Notes: generated by a model from the sequence alone, not told the origin. Counted from the first letter of the stretch, positions 27,001 to 36,274 are shown. The stretch is DNA of 64,000 bases from Saccharibacillus brassicae (GCF_006542275.1 NZ_CP041217.1:1907501-1971500), one strand, 5' to 3'. Numbers and translations are program-made.

Positions 27001-29097
27001 GTCACCGCTTCCACGCCGGCCGCCGTCAAGTCGCAGTTCGACACGCAGAAGAATGCGACCAACGCCAAAGGCGTCTCGGATTTCGAAGCCGTCAAGCAGC
27101 AGCTGACAAATCTGTCCAACACGTACGGCGCCCTGACCGCAAACGGGGCGCGGGATGCTTCCGACCAGAGCGGCATCGTGTTCAAGGGAACCGATCCTGC
27201 GGTCAACGTATTCAAAGTGGACGGCTCCCAGCTTCCGAACCTGAATAACCTCAAGATTCAAGTGCCTGCCGGTTCCACGGCCATATTGAACGTCGTCGGA
27301 GGAAACGTCACGTTCTCGGGCGGGTTCGACCTGATTGGCGCCACAGCCGACAAAGTGATCGTCAACTATGTGGGCACCGGTTCGGTCACGCTGACTTCGG
27401 TCGGCTTGAGAGGCACGCTGCTCGCTCCGCAGGCGACAGTAAACTTCAACGGCGGCGATATCTCCGGCACGATCGTAGCCGGCAGTTACAAGACGACCGG
27501 TTGGACGTCGATCGGCAGCGGCACGTTCGGGGGAGCGGCTCCGTCCGCCGCTTCGACGCCGGGCGAAAATCGCACGATCCAGTTCCCGGACGTGACCTTC
27601 AACGCCATCGTCAAGACGAGAAGTATCGCTCTGCCGGATCAATCGATCTGGGTCGGCGACTCGACGGTTCTCGTCCCGAACGTCGTCATGACGGACGGCA
27701 CGACGAATCCGGCGCCGCTGCTCACCTGGTCCAGTCCGGACCCTGCCGTGAAGATCTCGTATCCGAACGGCACGAACAACGGCAAATCGTCCAGCCTTAG
27801 CGTCACCGGCCTGCAGCCGGGCACCGCCCGTATCACGGCAGCGGCTTCCGACGGCAGCGGCATCGTAGGCACGGCGACCATTACGGTCGAAGCGCCGGCA
27901 TTGACGATCGAAGGCAGTTCGTCCGTCAACGTCGGACAGACGATCCGCGATCTCAAAGCCGTAGTCAATGCGTCCAACCTGCGTATCGACGGCGTGCAGT
28001 GGCGCGTGATCAGCTCCAACGTGGCCAACGTCACTTTGGGTCAACAGGTCGATCCGACCTCGCTCCACTTGACCGGCGTCAAAAGCGGCACGATCCGTCT
28101 GGAAGCGACCGCAACCATTACGAACACGAGAACGAATACGAGCCGGCCTCTGGTCGCGTTCAAAGACATCACCGTCATCGACAACCTCGACAGCGTCGTG
28201 ATCAACGGACCGGATACGGTCAAAAAAGGCGGCACGATCGACCTCAGCACGGTGATTCTGCCGGCTACCGCCAATATCGGCAGCATCTCCTGGACCGTCA
28301 CCGACGGACAAGGCAATGCGGTGCTGACGCCGGGCAGCCCGGTTCCTTCGAAGACGGCCTCTCTGCAGGGCGTCGCGCCGGGTCCGGTTACGGTCAGCGT
28401 CACGGTACGCACGGCCGGAGACAACCCGGTTGAACGCACCGTCACCAAGACGATTTGGGTACTGGACTTCGCCATGACAGGGCCGGATACGGTCTACGTC
28501 GGCGATTCGATCAACATGAGCGCTTCCCTGCTGCCGGCCAATTACCCGGGCAGCCTCGCTCCGGTCAAATGGTCGGTAGCGAACATCCCGAACTCCGGTC
28601 CCGGCACCAATCCGTATGCCCAGTTCGGAACGAGTGCCGCTCCGTCGGGCACAAGCTCGGGCAGTACCGCCGCCCTGACCGGCTCGACCGCGGGCAAGGT
28701 CAACGTAACGGCCGTGCTCACTACGCCGGCCGGAGACTTCACCGTGACCCGTCCGGTCACGATCAAGCCGGTCGTGACGGCGCTCCTGCTGCCTCCGACG
28801 GTCAAAGTCGAACAAGGCATGCCGTTCGACCTGATCAGCCGCGGACCGCTGATGATCAACCCGATCTCCATTCCGCTGCAGGATATTCAAAGCCAGCTGG
28901 TCTGGACGACGGCAAACCCATCCGCGGTCAGCGTGGACAAGAACGGGCTCGTTACCGGCCTGCTGGAAGGTCAGGAAGTCCTGGTCACCGTTTCTTACAA
29001 AAGAACGCCGAATTCCGAAGCCATTACCACTTCGACCCGGGTCATCGTCGCCAAAGCGGTCGATCCGAATGCGCCGACCGACGGCGACCGCTACTGA
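24061..29097 (+). CDS. Giant secreted DUF5057 / choice-of-anchor-A / Ig-like surface protein
   Basis: The GTG at 24061 has GGAGG 7 bases upstream and opens a Sec signal peptide (VKKKYVGILALVLAIVAVSV, cleavage near ALA-D), giving 1678 residues. The layout by residue is as follows. About 33-560 is a DUF5057-like region with two glutamine-amidotransferase-like halves (QIKILEIVDNG...KYDAIYFG and IRVLQVMPNND...KYDMVMFGFVD). An Ig/cadherin-like linker follows. About 845-1155 is a choice-of-anchor-A domain (MQGRALFSGPAALSNFSIG, KGDLTINGGSISKGPILSGG, GTLLAPQATVNFNGG). About 1180-1675 holds five or so Ig-like (BIG2-type) repeats. No LPXTG, SLH domain or C-terminal helix is visible. It is divergent from pilB and convergent with three minor pilins, so a pilus-linked adhesin is plausible but unproven. 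Confidence 0.85.
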   Translation: MKKKYVGILALVLAIVAVSVPFGMWKALADTEPPYQIKILEIVDNGTYALNDALAGTANVTVDTMRMKTFVAMRTELEGKYDAIYFGKGSYSTTQAQTFTTGPSNEQRAAHNTTAIMNDITKLKAGEIEAEYILKGLPVIFHTSIAGQSPRGNLYALYNKYASAASRASNTLFVSDSNLVSTVAANIKSGSALYKQRPHVEIVSKPADFLAGSTTVYTTGNTLSFTFNANNVRDFNTPVNAKLYASVDKVLPLSEENVVASSTLSSRSGTLTYKLPQTYSGPIYWKLELTANGLSDYAEGAFRVRDKQTVIRVLQVMPNNDNSSMLRTNNMNPSYLRTNDYDIQITPVLFNEFNMASNANSYANLNGKYDMVMFGFVDNYNTQTSGSLTDAAAAGVNAFINTGQAVMFTHDTMIGSASNPWIKNFQKTTGQTGAYTNMGLGAPNPSTRTKIVNSGLLTQFPFDLSLKPGNTNGYVGQIARTHDQYYMLDLEDPNIVPWYNIVSEDADAANYKRDSDDSYDHYYTYSKGNVTYSGTGHTNTNFPEWEQKLFVNTMFRAFIGSNHAPSVTVISPTAAETTKPSYLKDLVFSYQVDDLDLQDPTVYSSVRFKVNGQYVDSMNIAEKNVPKGSVIIEKFKNPLLLQQGTVQIEIKARDKQGATAVKTIDLTLQKVSANLLTERTLDTIPANYEFLTGSTVGMTYKVTPQSIPAADIRTGENGLQTLEISNVAYTEKLPAGLEISGALPPGMTKTGTLAAGYTLSKTFDKITYTLNGSSYVPNAGSLFSFHLNTIPTAKATYNLNQARLSYEDVHAADNAAAGAGTISLMNGYSLITLGPDTTTITGGSMQGRALFSGPAALSNFSIGEGLPGYDAAFPTVATKGDLTINGGSISKGPILSGGAFTSTGFGISNTTILAGGNVNLNGNNGLSNSSVWAGGNLTLNNYYVDNGLNFRTAGNFALTGGGMNGGSVVYGGTSNFTSPYVTASTPAAVKSQFDTQKNATNAKGVSDFEAVKQQLTNLSNTYGALTANGARDASDQSGIVFKGTDPAVNVFKVDGSQLPNLNNLKIQVPAGSTAILNVVGGNVTFSGGFDLIGATADKVIVNYVGTGSVTLTSVGLRGTLLAPQATVNFNGGDISGTIVAGSYKTTGWTSIGSGTFGGAAPSAASTPGENRTIQFPDVTFNAIVKTRSIALPDQSIWVGDSTVLVPNVVMTDGTTNPAPLLTWSSPDPAVKISYPNGTNNGKSSSLSVTGLQPGTARITAAASDGSGIVGTATITVEAPALTIEGSSSVNVGQTIRDLKAVVNASNLRIDGVQWRVISSNVANVTLGQQVDPTSLHLTGVKSGTIRLEATATITNTRTNTSRPLVAFKDITVIDNLDSVVINGPDTVKKGGTIDLSTVILPATANIGSISWTVTDGQGNAVLTPGSPVPSKTASLQGVAPGPVTVSVTVRTAGDNPVERTVTKTIWVLDFAMTGPDTVYVGDSINMSASLLPANYPGSLAPVKWSVANIPNSGPGTNPYAQFGTSAAPSGTSSGSTAALTGSTAGKVNVTAVLTTPAGDFTVTRPVTIKPVVTALLLPPTVKVEQGMPFDLISRGPLMINPISIPLQDIQSQLVWTTANPSAVSVDKNGLVTGLLEGQEVLVTVSYKRTPNSEAITTSTRVIVAKAVDPNAPTDGDRY

Positions 29098-29203
29098 TAC
29101 GTTTGATACGCTCGATTCACTGGATTTGCTCGCACGGCGCCGCCCGCAGGTTCGCTTGAACCGCGGCGGCTGACCGTTCGGCCTTGTCCTTATCCCGTGT
29201 ATG

Positions 29204-29242
29204 AAAAAGAAGCCCCTACCTGTACAGGTAGGGGCTTCTTGC
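29204..29242. terminator. Bidirectional intrinsic terminator
   Basis: AAGAAGCCCCTACCTG and CAGGTAGGGGCTTCTT form a perfect long stem between the giant gene and the PilX-like gene, which converge here. Confidence 0.9.
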
Positions 29243-29298
29243 TGCTTGCGGAAGTTTTCCGCCTTTGGTGACCAAGCCGCAAAGCGGCCGCTCTAAGG

Positions 29299-31173
29299 CT
29301 AAGGCGCAGTGATCTCGGACTCTTGAATCAATTCGATCTTCTCGGCCTTCACGCTGACCTGATCGACCCGCGGCAGCGCCAATCCCTGGTGCTCGAACAC
29401 GCCGTCGTTGTAATTGACTTTGAAGCGGCTCGCTTTGCCGTAAGCCTGATCGTCGAAATTGATCATTTGACGGCTTGCGTCTTCCGTCGAATTGCCGACG
29501 ACGGCATTCACGGTCAGATTGCCTTTGGCGAAAAATCCGCCCTGCAGATCGAAATTCGAGCCTACTCCGTACAGTTCGGCCGTTGCGTCGGTGTAGAAAA
29601 ACCCGCGCAGCGTTTGGGCGACAGCGGCCGGGGTGAAAGCATCGACCCGGTTGAGCAGGATCGGCCCTTTGGAGATGAGCACGATTTCTTTGCTGCCGTC
29701 GGCTCCGGTAATGGTCGCATCCTGAATCTTCGTGCTGCCCAGCGTGAACAGTGTGGAGTCCACGTTGATATGGCCCTGCAAATTCACGGAACCCGTCACG
29801 AGAACGCTGCCGTACAGATTAAGCGGCGCCTTGTCGATCGTATTGTTGATCGTCAGGCTGCCGTTCACGATCAACCAGGAAGAAGGGTCCCGTCTGGTCT
29901 GGATCAAGCCTCTCAGCCATTCTCCGTCCACGTTGAGATCGCCGTCGAAGACGACCGTACCTTGCATATTCGTAAGGGTGGTCGCCAGGTCTCTGAGCGC
30001 TTTCTCGTACTTCGGGAGATCAAACTTGATGTACTGCGTGTACGCTTTTTCGTATTCGTCCAGCTGCTGCTCGTACTTCTTCTGCGTCTGCGGGTCGGTC
30101 GAAGCCGGATTCACCGGCCGGATCGGCTTGATCGGCTCGGTCGGCATGCGCAGCGCATTCGGGTAACTTTTCAAATAAGCGGACATGGCCGCGTTATCTT
30201 CCGGAACCGCGGCATCGCCCAGATTGAACGCCTGCGCGAATTTGTCCTTGAACGATTGATTGACGTCTACCCGGACGAACTGCTCGCTTTTGCGAACGCG
30301 CACCTGGCTCAGATCGATGCCCAGCGCTTTGAGCACGTTCGCTTTCGTCAGCTCTCCGCTCAGAGCGGCGCCGTCTGCTCCGCGATTAACCTGCCTTGCC
30401 GGGTAGTTGTTCTCGGACAGGTTGAACTGGTCCAGCGACTGGATAAACGCCAACGGCTTCACGCCGCCGTCCCGTTCTTCCATTTTCGGGAACAGACTTT
30501 GCTTCTGCAAACTTTGAGCGTTATAGGCATAATTCGCCACGTTGCTGACGCGGAGCGTTTTACCTGCATAGATATTGCCTTTGATCTGCGGCGAACCGTT
30601 AAGAATCAGATCTTCTTCGGAACCGAACGCATAATTCAGAAAGTCCGGATACACGCTGACGCGCACTTTCTGTCTCAGCACGCGGTCGACTCCGTTCACG
30701 TCGCTCTTGGCGATCAGGGTCACCGTATAGGAAGTGCTGCCTTTGACCGTGCTGCCGCCGAAATCCGCTTGCGGCTTGGCGGAGATCAGCTGCGTCGAAG
30801 CCAGAGCCACTTCGGTCTTGACTCCGTTTTCCGACTCGGCCGACTCTCCCCCTGCGGCAAGGGCCGGAATGCTGTTCACGACGCTCTGCAGAGTCGAGCC
30901 CAGCATATCCGCTTTGATCTGTTTGCCGTCCAGGTTGGCCGCGATGTACGCCACCGACTCGTCCAGCGTTTTTTGCGTCAGCTGCAAGCTTTGGATATCA
31001 TTCTCCCGGGTCAGCGTGCGTCTTGCCCCGCCGACGGTCGCGCTCAGTACCGCTACGCCCAGCAGCGTCAGGATCAGCATCATGAACATGACCATTACGA
31101 GCGCCGAGCCTTTTTCTTCGCGGAAACGTCTCATCGGAGCCTGTTCCCCTTTCCCTTGTGTCTGTGTTTTCAT
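29299..31173 (-). CDS. PilX-like minor pilin with large C-terminal beta-solenoid-like domain
   Basis: A 624-residue protein with a pilin-type N-terminus, REEKG|SALVMVMFMMLILTLLG. It lacks Glu5, as some GspK/PilX proteins do. The C-terminal 250 residues contain repeats of the type GDLNVDGEWLRG, NGSLTINNTI, GSVLVTGSVNLQGHI and AKGNLTVNAVVG, suggesting a beta-solenoid or bactofilin-like fold similar to the choice-of-anchor-A segment of the giant protein across the terminator. A Pro/Lys/Glu-rich spacer (about 330-400) divides the halves. It starts at an ATG that shares a base with the previous stop; a second ATG 13 codons on (AAGGGG upstream) is possible. At this size it is probably a tip component. 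Confidence 0.75.
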   Translation of the reverse strand: MKTQTQGKGEQAPMRRFREEKGSALVMVMFMMLILTLLGVAVLSATVGGARRTLTRENDIQSLQLTQKTLDESVAYIAANLDGKQIKADMLGSTLQSVVNSIPALAAGGESAESENGVKTEVALASTQLISAKPQADFGGSTVKGSTSYTVTLIAKSDVNGVDRVLRQKVRVSVYPDFLNYAFGSEEDLILNGSPQIKGNIYAGKTLRVSNVANYAYNAQSLQKQSLFPKMEERDGGVKPLAFIQSLDQFNLSENNYPARQVNRGADGAALSGELTKANVLKALGIDLSQVRVRKSEQFVRVDVNQSFKDKFAQAFNLGDAAVPEDNAAMSAYLKSYPNALRMPTEPIKPIRPVNPASTDPQTQKKYEQQLDEYEKAYTQYIKFDLPKYEKALRDLATTLTNMQGTVVFDGDLNVDGEWLRGLIQTRRDPSSWLIVNGSLTINNTIDKAPLNLYGSVLVTGSVNLQGHINVDSTLFTLGSTKIQDATITGADGSKEIVLISKGPILLNRVDAFTPAAVAQTLRGFFYTDATAELYGVGSNFDLQGGFFAKGNLTVNAVVGNSTEDASRQMINFDDQAYGKASRFKVNYNDGVFEHQGLALPRVDQVSVKAEKIELIQESEITAP

Positions 31174-31748
31174 CAGAAGCCGAAACGGCTCTCCAATTCG
31201 ATTTGCGAACCGTCCGTTCCCGTTCCCGTACCGAGCGTCAGCGCAAGCTTGATGTTGATCGACCCGGTCGTATAATAGTCGAAACCGCCGGCCGTGTCGC
31301 CTTCAAGCGTGATCGAAGACAGCCCCTGCACGATTGTGCCGTTGATCTTCGTCGACTGGTACGGGTCCGCCATCTTGGAATAATCGACGTTCGCTTTTTG
31401 AATTTCCAGTTGTCCCGTCTCGGCATTGATCCTTACGGTCGTGGCGTCGGAAGGATCTTCGGTTCCGTCGGCCGTTACGTGCAGCATGCGGAAGCCGGTT
31501 CCGTTCGCCAGCGGATAGACGTGGTCCGGGGCAAACACGTACAGTTCCGTAATGATGGACGACATCAGGATGTCGCCTTCTTCGCGCAGCCGGTTCTCCA
31601 CGCCGACCGTGTTGTAGCTTCGGAAGCCGAAGAAGATCGTCGTCGAGATGATCCCGAGGATCATCGACATTAACGACAGCACGGCGATCAGCTCGATAAG
31701 CGTGACGCCTTCTTCGCGCTTCCACATGTTAGCGAATCGATTGCGCAT
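31173..31748 (-). CDS. PilW/GspJ-like minor pilin
   Basis: A 191-residue prepilin-like protein. The leader MRNRFANMWKREEG is followed by VTLIELIAVLSLMSMILGII, with Glu5 present and Val in place of Phe at +1. The mature domain is all-beta in character (VTADGTEDPSDATTVRI, TIVQGLSSITLEGD). GGAGG lies 9 bases before the start, which overlaps the previous gene by 20 bases. It is likely processed by the PilD at 18099-18854 and is part of a minor-pilin initiation complex with its two neighbours. Confidence 0.82.
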   Translation of the reverse strand: MRNRFANMWKREEGVTLIELIAVLSLMSMILGIISTTIFFGFRSYNTVGVENRLREEGDILMSSIITELYVFAPDHVYPLANGTGFRMLHVTADGTEDPSDATTVRINAETGQLEIQKANVDYSKMADPYQSTKINGTIVQGLSSITLEGDTAGGFDYYTTGSINIKLALTLGTGTGTDGSQIELESRFGF

Positions 31749-32307
31749 TGACGTATCCCTCCACCGTTACCGCGTCCGCTCCCGGTCCGCCCGATCCGGC
31801 TTCCGCCGTCGTGACCGTGGCCCGAATCGGCAGCAGCAGAGCGCCTCCTTCGGCCTCCGTACGGTTCAACTCTTTTTGATATTCGATCACGACCCGGTAT
31901 TGGACGCCGTTCACCCGCGGCTCCAGCACGGCTCTCAGCGGTTCCAGATTGCGGTTCTCGAACATGTCACGGAATACGCACACGCCCGACGTATCATTGG
32001 TGCAGCTTCCGAACGTCTCCGGCGCGATGCCGACCCGCTCGGTACCTGGGGAATTGCCCGGACGAACGACGGTCGCGATACCCGATTCGAAATAGCTTTC
32101 CATCCGGTCAAAATCCTGCTTCTGCATATACACAAGCGCGTTGCGGGCCAGATTCGACATGATCGTCTTGTTCTGGTTGCTCTTCGCGAAAGTCAGCGCA
32201 TTGCTAAAGTAAGCGGTGAAGGCCAGGGCCACGATCGACAGGATCAGCAGCGACGCCAGCACTTCGATCAACGTGAATCCCTGTTCCTTTTTAAGCCGAT
32301 CCAACAA
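31729..32307 (-). CDS. PilV/GspI-like minor pilin
   Basis: A 192-residue prepilin-like protein with the classical motif KKEQG|FTLIEVLASLLILSIVAL and only a 10-residue leader. It appears to start at TTG (32307): AAGGAGGA lies 8 bases upstream and no ATG is near. The mature part has two Cys (SCTNDTSGVCVF) that may form a disulfide. It is the first gene of the three-gene minor-pilin operon. The gap to the divergent esterase (288 bases) presumably holds both promoters, but I could not fix them. Confidence 0.83.
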   Translation of the reverse strand: MLDRLKKEQGFTLIEVLASLLILSIVALAFTAYFSNALTFAKSNQNKTIMSNLARNALVYMQKQDFDRMESYFESGIATVVRPGNSPGTERVGIAPETFGSCTNDTSGVCVFRDMFENRNLEPLRAVLEPRVNGVQYRVVIEYQKELNRTEAEGGALLLPIRATVTTAEAGSGGPGADAVTVEGYVNAQSIR

Positions 32308-32595
32308 AAAGGTCTCCTCCTTCCGGCACGCCTACAAATCTCCGTCAAAACGACGGCCTCACAGGCGGCATTCGCTTATATATCGGTCTTTTTCGCTTCT
32401 TTCATTATATGTTCCGCTTGTGGGACCGGCAACGATTATTTAGGTCTTTCGGCCCTAGTTGGATTGTTGTGCAGGAATTGCCCGGACCGAACCCGAAATG
32501 GTTTACGATAAAGCGTTTTCTTTAAAATCGGACCGACAGCGCAGACCGCGAATTCGCCCGGTTTTGAAGAAACCCACGAAGGAGGAACTTACAGC

Positions 32596-33384
32596 ATGGC
32601 TTTACTTACCTGCAACTTTTTTTCCGAATCGCTTGGTCTCAGCACGTCGATGAACGTCATCTTGCCGCAGCAGACCCGTTCGCAGATCGGCATGGAAAAC
32701 GTCAAACGGCCGGGACCGCACAAAACGTTGTATCTGCTGCACGGCCTGTCGGACGACGACACGATCTGGGTGCGGCGTACGTCGATCGAACGTTACGCCG
32801 CCGCCTACGGTATCGCGATCGTGATGCCGCAGGTACACCGGAGCTTCTACACGGACATGGCGCACGGCGAAAAATATTGGGAATTCATTAGCGAAGAACT
32901 GCCGGAATTGGCACGCTCGTTCTTCCCGCTGTCCGCCGAACGCGAAGACAACTTCGCGGCGGGACTGTCGATGGGCGGTTACGGCGCGTTCAAGCTGGCT
33001 TTGCGCCGGCCGGATCGATTCGCGGCGGGAGCCAGTCTCTCGGGGGCACTCGATATTGCTTCCATGGTGGAGAACGGCAACAATCCGCGCGCCGGCCTGC
33101 TGGACACGATTTTTGGCGAGCAAAAAGTGCGCGGCAGCGAAGACGATCTGCTGTTCCTGCTCGATCGCACGGCAAAAGGGTCCGCACCGAAGCCCAAGCT
33201 GTACCAATGCTGCGGCACGGAAGACTTTTTGTACAAAGACAATCAAACGTTCAAAAAAGCGGCCGAAAGCAGCGGGTTGGACTTTACGTACGAGGAAGGC
33301 CCGGGCGAGCACGAATGGGGTTATTGGGATACGATGATCCAGCGCGTGCTGGAATGGCTGCCGCTCGGCGAGCCGAAGAAATAA
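32596..33384 (+). CDS. Esterase D / FrmB-family serine esterase (EstA-like)
   Basis: A 262-residue alpha/beta hydrolase. The nucleophile elbow is GLSMGGYGA with Ser125. The oxyanion-region [10 protein letters not shown] is near residue 48 and the catalytic His is in [10 protein letters not shown] near the C-terminus. This is the esterase D/tributyrin-esterase family (acetyl esterases, feruloyl esterases, S-formylglutathione hydrolases), so the substrate is a short-chain ester but cannot be fixed. GGAGG sits 10 bases upstream of the ATG. No signal peptide, so cytoplasmic. It is a single-gene transcript ending at a strong terminator. Confidence 0.88.
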   Translation: MALLTCNFFSESLGLSTSMNVILPQQTRSQIGMENVKRPGPHKTLYLLHGLSDDDTIWVRRTSIERYAAAYGIAIVMPQVHRSFYTDMAHGEKYWEFISEELPELARSFFPLSAEREDNFAAGLSMGGYGAFKLALRRPDRFAAGASLSGALDIASMVENGNNPRAGLLDTIFGEQKVRGSEDDLLFLLDRTAKGSAPKPKLYQCCGTEDFLYKDNQTFKKAAESSGLDFTYEEGPGEHEWGYWDTMIQRVLEWLPLGEPKK

Positions 33385-33408
33385 GCGGGTCCTGCGTTTG
33401 GATGCGTT

Positions 33409-33448
33409 AAAAAAAGCCCTTGTCCGGGAAATCGGAACAAGGGCTTTT
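33409..33448. terminator. Intrinsic terminator after the esterase gene
   Basis: AAAAAGCCCTTGTCCG pairs with CGGAACAAGGGCTTTT. It serves the esterase gene (plus) and may also serve the diguanylate cyclase gene (minus, stop 33526). Confidence 0.85.
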
Positions 33449-33525
33449 CGATGCGGACTGCTCGGGGCGGGCCGCCGTGTTCGGACGCTCCCGCCTCCCG
33501 CGCACGGCCTGCACCCGCACCTTCT

Positions 33526-34671
33526 TCAAGAAGGCGGGTTCGGGGCGGAACCGGAGTCCGGAGGACTTTCGCCGCTTCCGATCTCGGAGGACGCTTTGCT
33601 GATCCGGTTCCGTCCGCTTTCCTTGGCGTGGTACAACGCGTCGTCGACCCGGCGGAACAGCGTTCTCGGCGATCCTTCTTCCGTGCGGCCGTACCCGATC
33701 GAAACGGTCAGCTTCAGCTTCGTTCCGTCATCGAGCAGAAAAGCATGGCTTTCCACCGCCGCACGGATTTTCTCCGCCAGCCGCATGACCGCGTCTTCTT
33801 CGCGGCGATCGAGCACGACCGCGAATTCTTCGCCGCCGTTGCGCGCGCAGTAGCTGTCGGCCGGCGAGCAGGACATCAGGATTTTGCCCAGCTGCTGCAG
33901 CACAAGATCGCCGGCCGGATGGCCGTGCGTATCATTGACGCGCTTGAAATGATCGATATCGAGCAAAATGAGGCCAAATCCTTCATCGTTCTTCAGCGTG
34001 CGCTTCATTCGGCGGTCGTAGGCGAAATGAAAAGAACGGGGATTATGCAGACCGGTCAGAAAATCGCGGTGCGCGGCATCTTCCATGAAAGCGAACAGTT
34101 CATTGGAGTTGTTAAGATGGCGCAGCATGAAAAAGGTAAACACGCCGGTACCGGCAATAATGACGGAATAGACGGGGATGATATGCAGGGCGGTCGTCCC
34201 TACCATGATATACAAACTGATCATCAGCAGCACGAATTGAATCGCGAAAGCCGCCGCCCAGCGGAGCGGTTCGAGCCGTCCTTTGCGCAGCACCAGAGCC
34301 ACGCAAATAAAAGTGACGATCGCGTTCGTGCCGCCGACGTACGAAGACAGGCCGAACTCGCCGAAGAAAAACAGGCGAAACACGCCGATCAGCAGGCCGG
34401 CTCCCAGCCCTCCGGGGATGCCCGCGACGTAAATCGCGATAATGATCGCGGTCTGACGCAGGTCGACGACCGAATTCCGGCCGATCGGGAACGAAAATTC
34501 CATCAGGACGATGCCGACCAAGCCGAGCGCGATTCCCGTTGCCCAGGGCAGCCAGGCACTCGAAGCCGAAGCGACCGCCCAGGAAGATTTGCGAAAGCGG
34601 TTAAAAAATACGTTGCCGAAAAACAGCAGCGTCGCCAGGATCGTGAAATTGACGAACAGGTCTTTGAACAT
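33526..34671 (-). CDS. Membrane diguanylate cyclase (5TMR-LYT sensor plus GGDEF)
   Basis: Starting at the ATG at 34671 (GAGG 10 bases upstream) gives 381 residues. The N-terminal half has five or six helices of the 5TM-LytS type (DLRQTAIIIAIYVAGIPGGLGAG, RLFFFGEFGLSSYVGG). The C-terminal GGDEF domain (about 205-365) has RDFLTGLHNPRSF, LDIDHFKRVND and an intact GGEEF active site, so it should make c-di-GMP from two GTP. No RxxD inhibitory site precedes GGEEF. c-di-GMP commonly governs the motile-to-sessile switch, and the pilus genes nearby are plausible targets. There is no co-transcribed partner. Confidence 0.9.
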   Translation of the reverse strand: MFKDLFVNFTILATLLFFGNVFFNRFRKSSWAVASASSAWLPWATGIALGLVGIVLMEFSFPIGRNSVVDLRQTAIIIAIYVAGIPGGLGAGLLIGVFRLFFFGEFGLSSYVGGTNAIVTFICVALVLRKGRLEPLRWAAAFAIQFVLLMISLYIMVGTTALHIIPVYSVIIAGTGVFTFFMLRHLNNSNELFAFMEDAAHRDFLTGLHNPRSFHFAYDRRMKRTLKNDEGFGLILLDIDHFKRVNDTHGHPAGDLVLQQLGKILMSCSPADSYCARNGGEEFAVVLDRREEDAVMRLAEKIRAAVESHAFLLDDGTKLKLTVSIGYGRTEEGSPRTLFRRVDDALYHAKESGRNRISKASSEIGSGESPPDSGSAPNPPS

Positions 34672-34806
34672 AAAAGTTTGGCCTCGCAGTCTGCACCCAT
34701 GCAAATTGAGCCGCTGTCAGCGTTACACAGCCGCTTTTCCTATATTCTACCCCATTCGCGGCTTTCTGCAAATGCACTTTGGCGCTTTGAACCCGGACTT
34801 TGCACG

Positions 34807-34834
34807 AAAAAAAGGCCTCCCGAAGGAGGCCTTT
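34807..34834 (-). terminator. Intrinsic terminator of the arginine operon
   Basis: AGGCCTCC and GGAGGCCT form the stem, with seven T after it on the minus strand, about 40 bases past the argH stop. Confidence 0.88.
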
Positions 34835-34870
34835 AGTCGGTTACGGATTCGGCAGAGCGGGCATAGACGG

Positions 34871-36274
34871 TTACAGACGGCCGTTCAGCCAATCCGTCGT
34901 CCATCCGAGCGTCGTTTCCGCGCGTCCGATCGCCGCTTCCACCTGCGGAGCTGCGGTACCGCCGTATACGTTGCGGGCGTTGACCACGTTCTCCGGCTGG
35001 AGCACGGCATAGATCTTTTCGTCGAACAGGTCCGAGAAGCTTTTGAACTCGTCCAGACTGAGATCGAGCAAATACTTGCCGTTCTCGATACAGTACAGCA
35101 CCGTTTTGCCGATGACTTCGTGTGCCTGACGGAAAGGAAGCCCTTTGCCGACCAGGAAGTCCGCGATATCGGTCGCGTTCGAGAAGTCTTTGTTGACCGC
35201 TTCGCGCATGCGGCCGGTCCGCACTTTCATCGTCGCGATCATCGGAGCGAACAGGCGCAGTGCGCCGTCAAGCGTCGCCACCGTATCGAACATGCCTTCT
35301 TTGTCTTCCTGCATGTCTTTGTTGTAGGCGAGCGGCAGCGACTTCAGCACGGTCAGCAGCCCCATGAGGTTGCCGTACACGCGTCCGGTCTTGCCGCGGA
35401 CCAGTTCGGCCACGTCCGGATTTTTCTTCTGCGGCATAATGCTGCTGCCCGTGCAGAACGCGTCGTCGAGTTCGACGAAGCCGAATTCCGTGCTGCTCCA
35501 CAGCACCATCTCTTCGCAGAGGCGGGACATGTGCATCATGAGAATGGACGCGCCGGCCAGGAACTCCAGGATGAAGTCGCGGTCGCTGACGGCATCCAGA
35601 CTGTTCTCGTACACGCCGTCGAAGCCGAGCTGTTCGGCGACGAAATGGCGGTCGATCGGGAACGTCGTGCCCGCAAGCGCGCCCGCTCCGAGCGGCAGGA
35701 TGTTGATCCGCTTGTAGCTGTCCATCAGGCGCTCCGCGTCGCGCTGGAACATCGAGACGTAAGCGAGCAGATGATGCGCGAACAGGATCGGCTGCGCGCG
35801 CTGCAGATGCGTGTAGCCCGGCAGAATCGTGTCCGTATGCTGCTTCGCCTGATCGAGCAGCGCCTGCTGCACAGCCTGCACGAGGCCTGTCAGCTCGACG
35901 ACGCGGCTGCGCAGATACAGGTGCATGTCGGTCGCCACCTGGTCGTTCCGGCTGCGGCCCGTATGCAGCTTGCCGCCGACCGGACCGACTTCTTCGATCA
36001 GGTGCTTCTCGATGTTCATATGGATGTCTTCGTCGGAGACGGAGAATTCCACCTGTCCGGCTTCGATCTTGTGCAGCACCTTGATCAGGCCCTCCGCGAT
36101 CGTGTCGGCGTCTTCCTGCGGAATGATGCCGCATTTGCCCAGCATGGCCACGTGCGCCAGGCTGCCTTGAATATCTTCTTCGGCCAGCGCTTTATCGAAA
36201 TTGATGGAGGCGGTGTATTCTTCCACCAGACGGTCGGTCGGCTTCGTGAAGCGGCCTCCCCATAGTTTGTTCAT
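34871..36274 (-). CDS. argH: Argininosuccinate lyase
   Basis: A 467-residue enzyme splitting argininosuccinate into arginine and fumarate, the last step of arginine synthesis. The fumarase/aspartase superfamily signature [12 protein letters not shown] is near residue 280, with the catalytic Ser in the mobile SS loop, and [13 protein letters not shown] is near 105. The usual N-terminus [20 protein letters not shown] is present. AAGGAG lies 5 bases before the ATG. It is the last gene of the operon and is separated from argG by an exceptional 684-base gap with repeats. Confidence 0.97.
   Translation of the reverse strand: MNKLWGGRFTKPTDRLVEEYTASINFDKALAEEDIQGSLAHVAMLGKCGIIPQEDADTIAEGLIKVLHKIEAGQVEFSVSDEDIHMNIEKHLIEEVGPVGGKLHTGRSRNDQVATDMHLYLRSRVVELTGLVQAVQQALLDQAKQHTDTILPGYTHLQRAQPILFAHHLLAYVSMFQRDAERLMDSYKRINILPLGAGALAGTTFPIDRHFVAEQLGFDGVYENSLDAVSDRDFILEFLAGASILMMHMSRLCEEMVLWSSTEFGFVELDDAFCTGSSIMPQKKNPDVAELVRGKTGRVYGNLMGLLTVLKSLPLAYNKDMQEDKEGMFDTVATLDGALRLFAPMIATMKVRTGRMREAVNKDFSNATDIADFLVGKGLPFRQAHEVIGKTVLYCIENGKYLLDLSLDEFKSFSDLFDEKIYAVLQPENVVNARNVYGGTAAPQVEAAIGRAETTLGWTTDWLNGRL

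Noticed and set aside
26404-28890. 828-codon minus-strand frame within the giant surface-protein gene
   Set aside because: Antisense with Arg/Asp/Val bias; the plus-strand frame has a signal peptide and recognisable domains.
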